DNA from: Cytophagaceae bacterium
Lineage (GTDB): Bacteria > Bacteroidota > Bacteroidia > Cytophagales > Flexibacteraceae
Direction: 5' to 3'
Length of the DNA: 5,240 nucleotides
Assembly (NCBI GenBank): GCA_947464365.1
Contig: CANHWS010000243.1
Coordinates: 1 to 5,240 of the forward strand
The translations under genes and the position numbers were made by a program. Position 1 is the stretch's first letter, and every line of letters starts with the position of its first letter. Shown in pieces: positions 1-5,240 of the stretch. Below the pieces are notes generated by a model. It had not been told where the DNA came from. It saw only the letters and a program-made list of their open reading frames with translations, and searched no databases.

Positions 1-2796
1 GATATCGCCGCCACCTACTACTACTGGTCCGAAGTTGCCATCTGCATCCGATACTTGCACCATAAACTGGTTACCAGCCTTGAAGATGGTGTTGGTCGGT
101 GCGGTAACAGGAACATTCAGGTTGGTGAGTGGACAGAAGGTACCGTTTGCGATACCACTACCAACAGTGAGACAAGCATTGGTTAAACTCACGAACAATC
201 GTTGTGACCCAAGGCTTTCCCCGCATTGGTTCAGGGCTGTCAGATAGACCGAAACGGTGTCTTTGACAGGGTCATTGTCACTGTTATAGGTAGGATCCCA
301 ATAGATGGTTCCCACCGTATCCGATCCTGAGGCAGTACCAGCGTCGTTGTTGCTTAGCTTCCAACGATAGCTGCTTGCGAAAGGCACTCGGTAGGTCTTG
401 AAGACCGAAGTACCTGTCAAACACAAATTATCAGTATTACCAAACGGGGGGAATGGCTGATCTGGTGGGCCATCCGCAATAGCGACTGTAACAGTATCAC
501 CACCAGTAAAAGGACTCGTAGCGCTGATGGTGAGCTTATAGTTTTGGGCAATAGGCGCCCAAGGTGGTATGCTAAGGCTCATTGTCCGGAGATTACGGGC
601 TTGCACGGTGCTGTCCGAAATGACATTACCGTTTGAGTCGATCAGCGATACCGTGAATTCGTTGTTCGGATTATAAGCATAATCACCCGGCAGGCTCAGC
701 GGCACAGCCCCTTCGACCCAATTAGGTGCTACGACCGTAAGGAGCCTTCGGCAGAACGTCTGGCCAGCAACCAATGGTTTGATACGTTGCGGTGGTATCG
801 AAAGCTTGGCCAATATCGCCGTTTGCCCGTATGCAGAGTCACTTGCCGCTCCTGTCCATGCAGGCCGGTTTACTGTTGGCATGGTATTTGGTCGCGAGGT
901 AAGGCTTGCTGGGCTCCCTGTCTCCGCATTGCGGTGCTGGCCAACAACAACAATTCCGTTCAGGATCGGCACAGCGCAAGCTAAGTTCGTATTGTCACTA
1001 CCTCTCTGGGTCCTCGGATCCCATACACCCGTTAATAGGGTGCTATATCGGACACTTGCCAAATCAGGCGAATAAACCCGTGCAAACCAGCTCCATGCTG
1101 ACAGTGAGTCAAGCGGAAGGGCACGGTCTGGCTTCAGCATTTTCTGGTGGGCCGTTTTAGTGGTTACAACCCTTCTCCCAATACCCGTGATACAAACAGA
1201 ACCGCCACGGCTAATGTGCATCTTATTGTACTGACATAAAGTAGTGTTAAGAGAGATCCATCCACTATTAGGGTCATACCAACCATCCATATTGGGGTCC
1301 TGTTGGATGGCTCCAAAACCACCGGTGCCACCACTGAACTCCGCCAAGTATGTGGCATGCATAATGCGGCCAAGGTCCAGAGTGTATTTGCCTATCCAAC
1401 TCACGAGGGCCGATCCACCACCCGTACCAGTAAAGCCATTCTGGTAGGACCGAGCCGTGGGATTGTAATACAGATCTGTGCCAGCAAAAAAGTTCTCAAC
1501 GTTGTTGCCGGCAGCCCTAGCGATCACCACAACTTGGTTATTGAAATAGTCGATCTCGAGTGCATCAACCCACTGATCTGGCGGGCTAAGGTCAATAGTC
1601 TCTTGATAAAGCCGGCGCCACCACTTTTGACGGCCACTACTATCCATAGCAACGAGGGCTGGTTCAAAGTCCCCTAAGCCACTAGGCAGGTTCGTTTTGA
1701 CGCAATAGCCGATAAACATATCGTTATTACGTTTATCGATCACGATCGAACCAACACGGTGCGTGCGGTTGTCATGGACGTAGCCTAAGTACCCTCCGTT
1801 ATTACCATTAGTGCCACCAGGGATGCTTGGTCCGTCATAATAGAAGTCATCAGGATAGGCCCCCTTGCGGCCAGGGTTGTTGTTTTCATCCACCATCGTG
1901 GTGTCAAACAATCGTTGCGAAGGGCTTCGAAGTGCACCACGCACATTACCAGCTTTCATTATGATCGCACTATACTGATCTCCTGGAATGGCTCTTAAAC
2001 GTTGAAACCCATTACTGCCTTGATAGTGGTAGAACCAATTACGGACTAGGTCAGGGGTGCCATTGGACTTTAACCGCTTGATGAAACAACGCGAAGCAAC
2101 GGACTGAATCATGGTCTGCCCCTCAGTATAGACCACCTTGCCATCATTCTGGACATCCCACGGTTGTAGGACCTCGTGCTCATCATCTGTCTGGAAACAA
2201 TCCACATTATATATCCAAGTGGCGTTTACCGCAGCTGGTAGTGCAGTCGTAAAGTTATAGTCGAGCCGAGCGATGTAATAGCCGTCATTATTCCCAGGCG
2301 CCGCTCTACGGCCTGAGATATAGACCATGGCATTGTCGGCGTTTTCGTTCGGGACGGTGGTTGTCCGAAGCCTGTTTATATCATGTGCAGTATTGATCGG
2401 GAACCGAATCAGAGACAGGGGCGTTTCCATATCCTTGCTCATGTGGAGCAGGAAGGCATAGTTCTGACCTGTGGTGTTGCTGTTGAGGCTACCGCTACTA
2501 CTATTAAGGTTTGTGGTGTTACCGAGGGTGCGGGTGGGCAAGCCTGCTGGTAACCAATCCAGATTATCTGCTGCCCCCATAACAACGACGGTGCTGTCGT
2601 AGGTAGGGTTGGAGCTCAGGACAACCCAAGCATTCTGGAAATACTCTTTGTTGACTATGCCACTGCCAGTTTTGCCGACATAGGTCACCACATTGGTAGA
2701 CTGGGCATTTGCTCTTGATAGACCTACTGTGACCAAGGTCATCAAGATCAGACCAAAGCGAATTAAAATCGCTGGACTAGTAATACTTTTTCGCAT
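1..2796 (-). CDS. Large secreted protein, propeller-like N-terminal region plus Ig-like/PKD-like modules (3' end missing)
   Basis: The frame is open for 932 codons from ATG at 2796 to the window edge, so the C-terminus is not seen. An in-frame TAA at 2817-2815 makes this the only upstream ATG; no Shine-Dalgarno sequence precedes it. Residues 1-31 form a Sec signal peptide (basic MRK, hydrophobic core 9-26, cleavage ANA|QS). Residues 32-670 contain recurring strand-like segments resembling the F-[IV]-x-K-L-D signature of SBBP-type propeller proteins: IARLD 175-179, FIKRLK 238-243, LVAMDSSG 381-388, IGKYTLDLG 468-475, FARVYS 571-576, ILAKLS 661-666. A beta-propeller fold is inferred, not shown. 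Residues 682-775 look Ig-like (Cys682; FTVSLIDSNGNV 714-725). Residues 776-873 look PKD-like (Cys792, YRWKLS 810-815, Cys858). A further Ig-like module begins near 875 (FMVQVSDADGNF 911-922). No catalytic motif was recognised. The protein is probably a surface or secreted adhesion/binding protein; its ligand is unknown. A type IX sorting domain may lie beyond the window. Confidence 0.9.
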   Translation of the reverse strand, partial: MRKSITSPAILIRFGLILMTLVTVGLSRANAQSTNVVTYVGKTGSGIVNKEYFQNAWVVLSSNPTYDSTVVVMGAADNLDWLPAGLPTRTLGNTTNLNSSSGSLNSNTTGQNYAFLLHMSKDMETPLSLIRFPINTAHDINRLRTTTVPNENADNAMVYISGRRAAPGNNDGYYIARLDYNFTTALPAAVNATWIYNVDCFQTDDEHEVLQPWDVQNDGKVVYTEGQTMIQSVASRCFIKRLKSNGTPDLVRNWFYHYQGSNGFQRLRAIPGDQYSAIIMKAGNVRGALRSPSQRLFDTTMVDENNNPGRKGAYPDDFYYDGPSIPGGTNGNNGGYLGYVHDNRTHRVGSIVIDKRNNDMFIGYCVKTNLPSGLGDFEPALVAMDSSGRQKWWRRLYQETIDLSPPDQWVDALEIDYFNNQVVVIARAAGNNVENFFAGTDLYYNPTARSYQNGFTGTGGGSALVSWIGKYTLDLGRIMHATYLAEFSGGTGGFGAIQQDPNMDGWYDPNSGWISLNTTLCQYNKMHISRGGSVCITGIGRRVVTTKTAHQKMLKPDRALPLDSLSAWSWFARVYSPDLASVRYSTLLTGVWDPRTQRGSDNTNLACAVPILNGIVVVGQHRNAETGSPASLTSRPNTMPTVNRPAWTGAASDSAYGQTAILAKLSIPPQRIKPLVAGQTFCRRLLTVVAPNWVEGAVPLSLPGDYAYNPNNEFTVSLIDSNGNVISDSTVQARNLRTMSLSIPPWAPIAQNYKLTISATSPFTGGDTVTVAIADGPPDQPFPPFGNTDNLCLTGTSVFKTYRVPFASSYRWKLSNNDAGTASGSDTVGTIYWDPTYNSDNDPVKDTVSVYLTALNQCGESLGSQRLFVSLTNACLTVGSGIANGTFCPLTNLNVPVTAPTNTIFKAGNQFMVQVSDADGNFGPVVVGGGDI
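2704..2796 (-). other. Signal peptide of the minus-strand secreted protein
   Basis: Residues 1-31 show the three classical parts: basic MRK at the N-terminus, a hydrophobic stretch from Ala9 to Leu26 interrupted only by Arg13, and a polar region ending in the cleavage motif A-N-A before Gln32. No lipobox cysteine is present, so this is a signal peptidase I type substrate rather than a lipoprotein. The Gln just after the cleavage site is common in Bacteroidota exported proteins. The exact cleavage position is inferred by eye. Confidence 0.8.
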
Positions 2797-2821
2797 CCGA
2801 TTTGGGTCGGTTAATTATGTG

Positions 2822-2840
2822 TACACTCTAATGCAGTGTA
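2822..2840. repeat. Small inverted repeat in the minus-gene leader
   Basis: TACACT (2822-2827) and AGTGTA (2835-2840) are perfect reverse complements separated by seven bases. The left arm overlaps the 8-base palindrome GTGTACAC (2819-2826). The element lies 26-44 bases upstream of the minus-gene start codon and, if the candidate promoter is right, inside its leader. It could be a repressor or activator site, or a weak RNA hairpin. The stem is only six pairs and A/U-rich, and there is no T-run making it a terminator. Confidence 0.3.
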
Positions 2841-2851
2841 AATCTAGCAGA

Positions 2852-2908
2852 TTGTCATAACGATGCCTTGCATTTTGTCATCAAATTTGCAACGCCTACC
2901 ATTTGTCA
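2852..2908. repeat. Three TTGTCA words around the minus-gene promoter
   Basis: TTGTCA occurs at 2852-2857, 2875-2880 and 2903-2908, all in the same orientation (TGACAA on the minus strand). The first two extend to TTGTCAT and the last two to TTTGTCA. The rightmost copy overlaps the candidate -33 element of the minus gene, and the middle one sits at its expected transcription start. Start-to-start spacings are 23 and 28 bases, not an exact helical phase. They may be binding sites for a regulator or chance recurrence of a short word. Confidence 0.25.
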
Positions 2909-2909
2909 A
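2882..2909 (-). promoter_or_regulatory. Candidate Bacteroidota-type promoter for the minus-strand gene
   Basis: Read on the minus strand, TTG (2909-2907) is followed after 17 bases by CAAATTTG (2889-2882). The established Bacteroidota housekeeping promoter is TTTG or TTG near -33 and TAnnTTTG near -7, usually 17-23 bases apart. The downstream box matches at every specified base except the first T. Transcription would begin near 2875, leaving a leader of about 80 bases before the ATG at 2796. CAAATTTG is its own reverse complement, so that box alone does not fix direction; the upstream TTG at correct spacing favours the minus strand. Confidence 0.45.
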
Positions 2910-2985
2910 GCATCTGGAAGGGAAATGAAAGGCAATTCTGTTCAAAGCAGGAGAATAATCAACTAGATCTGGATCAAGGCTAATG

Positions 2986-3013
2986 TTTGTTTGCAGTGCT
3001 TTCGGTAATATTG
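2986..3013 (+). promoter_or_regulatory. Weak candidate promoter for the plus-strand gene
   Basis: TTTG at 2986-2989 is followed after 16 bases by TAATATTG at 3006-3013, which matches the Bacteroidota TAnnTTTG box except at one T. The spacing is one base below the usual 17-23 range. Initiation would fall near 3020, giving a leader of about 100 bases to the ATG at 3122. TAGGTTTA at 3053-3060 is an alternative -7 box but has no -33 partner. The assignment is tentative. Confidence 0.27.
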
Positions 3014-3121
3014 TATTGCCAACCTAACCATGTCTGAGCCCCGCACCTGTCATAGGTTTAGGATCAGCAAAAAATTAGGATTCGTCGCTGCCTTGCATCG
3101 GCATCCACACGCTTTAGCCAT

Positions 3122-3262
3122 ATGTCCGCACAAGTCCATCCCGTAGCCAGATTTCGTAAGGCTATGACCCAATTTTTCAGCCTTAGTCACGCTCTCAATG
3201 CTAAAGTATGCGCATTGACTATCCTGATTATTCTCTTAGGATTTCAGCAGCAGGGCTTTGCT
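3122..3262 (+). other. Signal peptide of the plus-strand secreted protein, unusually long if started at 3122
   Basis: From ATG 3122 the signal sequence is 47 residues, with an extended basic N-region containing Arg10, Arg12, Lys13 and Lys28 before the hydrophobic core (V29-F41). From ATG 3164 it would be 33 residues, closer to the usual length. Cleavage is predicted after Ala47 in G-F-A before Gln48. Cys30 is at the start of the core and not in a lipobox, so a lipoprotein is unlikely. Confidence 0.75.
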
Positions 3263-5240
3263 CAGACGATAACAGTTAATGCATTCACACCAGTAATTTG
3301 TGCTGGCACGCCAAACAACCTTAGCATCCCGATCACCAAAACGGGCACCTTCTCTGGTAGTGCCTTCCGCGCTGAGCTCAGCCAACCGGCACCAACACTT
3401 GGGTTTGCTCCGCCAACAATCACTGGCAACAACAGCAACGTGCCGGGATCTAACGGTTTTGTAAACTTAGTCGTACCAGCTGTTACCTCGTTTGGTCAAT
3501 ATCAAATCCGGGTTGTTCATGTGGCAAGTGGTACCACATCAAACGTTGTCAACTTCACGATCACCCCCCCCTATACGGTCGATCTGGTCAACAACACAGC
3601 CCTTTGCGCTACTGATACCGTGCGTTTCGGACTAAACATGGGGCCAGCACCCTATTATACAAGCCTTAGTATTGGCAGTAGCACCCGCCGTTGGAAACGG
3701 AATGGAACCATCATTACGGGCCAGACGGCAACCACACTTACCTTATTGCCGAACCAATACCGCGCTGGGGATATCATCTCAGCAGAGGTCAGGACCAATA
3801 GTGGCTGTTTTGGTGGCCCCTCAGCTGCTTTTGTTGTCACAAGGTCAGATACCTTAGGCGGTATTAAACTAGATAGTTTGGCCAATCGTCGTGTTTGCCC
3901 CGGACAAGTGGTCAACCTCAATTGGTCGATGTTAAAGGCCCCTATTGGCAATTACATCGTGCAGCTTTCTGATACTTTAGGTAGGTTCAACCCACCATCT
4001 GACGTTGCTTTGGTCACAGGTTTTAATGCTGCGTATACCATCCCAGCTGCCATCTTGCAGAAGCCAAACTACCGATATGCGATTAGAGTTATTGTCAACG
4101 CGATCACAAACCCCATTTTTTGCGACAAGTCTAACACAATCCCAATACTTGTAGGCAGCGCCACCGCAAGTGCTTCATTCCTAGCCTCGGCCGATAGTGT
4201 GTGCAGCGGCACCCCAATCACCTATACTGGCAATAGCCTTGGCTTTACCGCACCGCAATATGTCTGGACGGTCAACGGGGTGCAACAAGCCACCACTCCG
4301 AACCTCACGCTTGCCTCGCCAAACAATCGTGATACGGTTCGGCTGGTTGTGTCTGGAGCCACTACTTGTGGCAACCGCACGGTTGTAGTTCCTTTTCAAT
4401 TAGCACGCGTACTGCCAATCCCGACTCGACCGGCTCTATTGGGTGATACAGTTTGCGGACAAGGCGCTGTGACGTTGCGTGCAACACCGCCCCCAGCTGG
4501 GGAGATCATCCGGTGGTATAACAGCAACAACTTCTTGGTTGGGACGGGTAACTCGTTCAGGACAAATACTCTGACTGCTTCTGCCACTTTTACTGCAAAA
4601 GCCTTCAACGGAATTTGTGATGGACCAACATCTACCGTTGATGCGGTAGTAACCCCAATCCCTCAAAAACCAAGAATTTTAGGCTTTGGCCTGCCTGACA
4701 CCATCGTCTGTGCAGGAGAGCAAATTCAGCTTCAGTCAGCCGTGGGTGCTACCCGCTACCTATGGAGTACGGGCGCCACCACCCCAGCTATCACGGTATC
4801 TCAACCAGGCAAATACACCCTCAACATCTATAACGGCAGCTGCATTAGCCCAACCTCTGACACCATTAGGGTAACGTACCGGCAGCCATTAATAGCCCCA
4901 CAAATAAGCCAGTCCAACCCAGTTTGTGGATTTGGAATCACAACCTTATCCATCAACAATCCTGACCCGGCCCTTACCTATTTTTGGTATGATGCCTCAG
5001 GAACCACTCTTGTAGGAAGTGGTACTGGCCTTGCGCTCAACCTGACCCAAACAGTTACATATAGTGTCGTCGCCCGCCTTGGTCGGTGTACTAGCACTCC
5101 GACCCCAATTGATGCGACGGTCACGCCCCTGCCTGCTAAACCAACCATTACCGCAAGTACGACTCAGCTATGCCCTGGCACTACTGCTACATTGACTGCA
5201 ATCCCAGGGTATTCTAATTATGACTGGACTGATGGGGTTA
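3122..5240 (+). CDS. Large secreted multi-module Ig-like/PKD-like protein (3' end missing)
   Basis: The frame is open from ATG 3122 to the window edge, giving 706 complete codons. An in-frame TAG at 3059 bounds the start. ATG 3164 (Met15) is an alternative start and leaves a shorter, more ordinary signal peptide; neither has a good ribosome-binding site. The signal peptide has a hydrophobic core V29-F41 and cleavage GFA|QT after residue 47. The mature part is about eight beta-rich modules: 49-150 (Cys60, FRAELSQ 82-88); 151-241 (Cys162, RRWKRNG, Cys229); 242-344 (Cys259, YIVQLSDTLGRF); 345-430 (Cys361, YVWTVNG, Cys416); about 431-520 (Cys445, IRWYNSNN, Cys499); about 521-592 (Cys530, YLWSTGATT, Cys574); about 593-672 (Cys602, FWYDASG, Cys656); and 673 onward (Cys684, YDWTDG). 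The fifth and seventh resemble the CHU_C-associated Ig_7 family. No enzyme domain is visible. The likely role is surface adhesion, or a stalk carrying an unseen C-terminal domain. Confidence 0.9.
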   Translation, partial: MSAQVHPVARFRKAMTQFFSLSHALNAKVCALTILIILLGFQQQGFAQTITVNAFTPVICAGTPNNLSIPITKTGTFSGSAFRAELSQPAPTLGFAPPTITGNNSNVPGSNGFVNLVVPAVTSFGQYQIRVVHVASGTTSNVVNFTITPPYTVDLVNNTALCATDTVRFGLNMGPAPYYTSLSIGSSTRRWKRNGTIITGQTATTLTLLPNQYRAGDIISAEVRTNSGCFGGPSAAFVVTRSDTLGGIKLDSLANRRVCPGQVVNLNWSMLKAPIGNYIVQLSDTLGRFNPPSDVALVTGFNAAYTIPAAILQKPNYRYAIRVIVNAITNPIFCDKSNTIPILVGSATASASFLASADSVCSGTPITYTGNSLGFTAPQYVWTVNGVQQATTPNLTLASPNNRDTVRLVVSGATTCGNRTVVVPFQLARVLPIPTRPALLGDTVCGQGAVTLRATPPPAGEIIRWYNSNNFLVGTGNSFRTNTLTASATFTAKAFNGICDGPTSTVDAVVTPIPQKPRILGFGLPDTIVCAGEQIQLQSAVGATRYLWSTGATTPAITVSQPGKYTLNIYNGSCISPTSDTIRVTYRQPLIAPQISQSNPVCGFGITTLSINNPDPALTYFWYDASGTTLVGSGTGLALNLTQTVTYSVVARLGRCTSTPTPIDATVTPLPAKPTITASTTQLCPGTTATLTAIPGYSNYDWTDGV
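3564..3571 (+). repeat. Eight-base poly-C tract inside the plus-strand gene
   Basis: Eight consecutive C residues encode Thr-Pro-Pro at residues 148-150, in the linker between the first and second Ig-like modules. The frame is continuous on both sides, so this copy is in the ON state. Tracts of this kind are slippage-prone and also common sites of sequencing error. A one-base change would truncate the protein after the first module. Confidence 0.6.
4430..5240 (+). repeat. Alternating Ig-like module array within the plus-strand gene
   Basis: At protein level, residues 437-706 show two alternating degenerate module types. Type one has Cys, then R/F-W-Y followed by a G-x-G turn, and a closing Cys (Cys445-Cys499 and Cys602-Cys656). 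Type two has Cys, then Y-x-W-[ST]-[TD]-G, a G-x-Y-T strand and a closing Cys (Cys530-Cys574, and a cut copy from Cys684). First-Cys spacings are 85, 72 and 82 residues. Linkers carry a K-P or P-A-K-P motif (K-P at 519, A-K-P near 671). The DNA itself is not tandemly repeated, so the duplications look old. Confidence 0.65.

Larger units (their letters stand above)
2797..3121. other. Divergent intergenic control region
   Basis: This 325-base stretch separates the two divergent secreted-protein genes and must carry the promoters of both. It is more A/T-rich than the flanking genes and has no convincing gene. It contains a promoter-like pair for the minus gene (2882-2909), a weaker one for the plus gene (2986-3013), three TTGTCA words, an inverted repeat in the minus-gene leader, and a 13-base near-exact direct repeat at 2861-2873 and 3086-3098. 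No terminator is expected between divergent genes and none was seen. Confidence 0.8.

Noticed and set aside
779..1160. Three overlapping plus-strand open frames of 65-98 codons
   Set aside because: They overlap each other in different frames and lie opposite the minus-strand secreted-protein gene; none has recognisable protein features.
1303..1677. A 124-codon open frame on the plus strand
   Set aside because: It lies wholly antisense to the continuous minus-strand frame, has no signal, domain or ribosome-binding site, and its protein looks like a complement shadow.
2863..2928. A 21-codon frame starting ATG at 2863
   Set aside because: It overlaps the candidate minus-gene promoter, has no ribosome-binding site and has no recognisable protein character.
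2925..2966. A 13-codon frame in the intergenic region preceded by a purine-rich AAGGGA
   Set aside because: The ribosome-binding-like sequence is suggestive, but the product is only 13 residues, and Bacteroidota rarely depend on such sites; there is no supporting pattern.
3053..3060. TAGGTTTA as the -7 promoter box of the plus-strand gene
   Set aside because: It matches seven of eight positions, counting the two free ones, but there is no TTG or TTTG at the required upstream distance.
3089..3103. TGCC...GGCA as a hairpin upstream of the plus-strand gene
   Set aside because: The stem is only four pairs with a seven-base loop, which is expected by chance.
3655..4666. Several minus-strand open frames of 70-98 codons
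   Set aside because: They are antisense to the plus-strand gene, whose modules and cysteine spacing are uninterrupted across the same region.
1..5240. Mobile element, CRISPR array, tRNA or rRNA
   Set aside because: Nearly all of the window is covered by two uninterrupted protein frames, and the intergenic region shows no terminal repeats, spaced identical repeats or cloverleaf-like sequence.

Overview
The window holds two large, divergently transcribed and incomplete protein genes separated by a 325-base intergenic region. Both reading frames stay open to the edge of the window, so neither C-terminus is visible. No RNA gene, CRISPR array, transposase, terminator or complete gene was found.

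The organism is most likely a member of the Bacteroidota, perhaps a Cytophagales-like lineage. Three things point there. Both proteins start with a Sec signal peptide followed by a predicted cleavage site ending A|Q. Both carry Ig-like/PKD-like modules typical of long surface proteins in this phylum, including modules resembling the CHU_C-associated Ig-like family (Ig_7). Start codons lack Shine-Dalgarno sequences, and the intergenic region holds a near-match to the Bacteroidota TTG/TAnnTTTG promoter. Base composition looks close to 50% G+C by eye. The genus is not determinable from the sequence.

Layout: positions 1-2796 (minus strand) encode the first 932 residues of a secreted protein. It has a signal peptide, a probable beta-propeller-like region of about 640 residues, then an Ig-like module, a PKD-like module and the start of another Ig-like module. 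Positions 2797-3121 are the shared control region. It contains a plausible promoter for the minus gene, a weaker candidate for the plus gene, three TTGTCA words and a small inverted repeat in the minus-gene leader. Positions 3122-5240 (plus strand) encode the first 706 residues of a second secreted protein, built almost entirely of about eight Ig-like/PKD-like modules of roughly 70-105 residues.

The two proteins share a module type (a Cys near the start, later an F-x-V-Q-[LV]-S-D-x-x-G-x-F segment). They are probably both exported to the cell surface or medium. Secretion through the type IX system is plausible, but its C-terminal sorting domain would lie outside the window. Whether the two proteins act together is inference from divergent arrangement and shared modules only.
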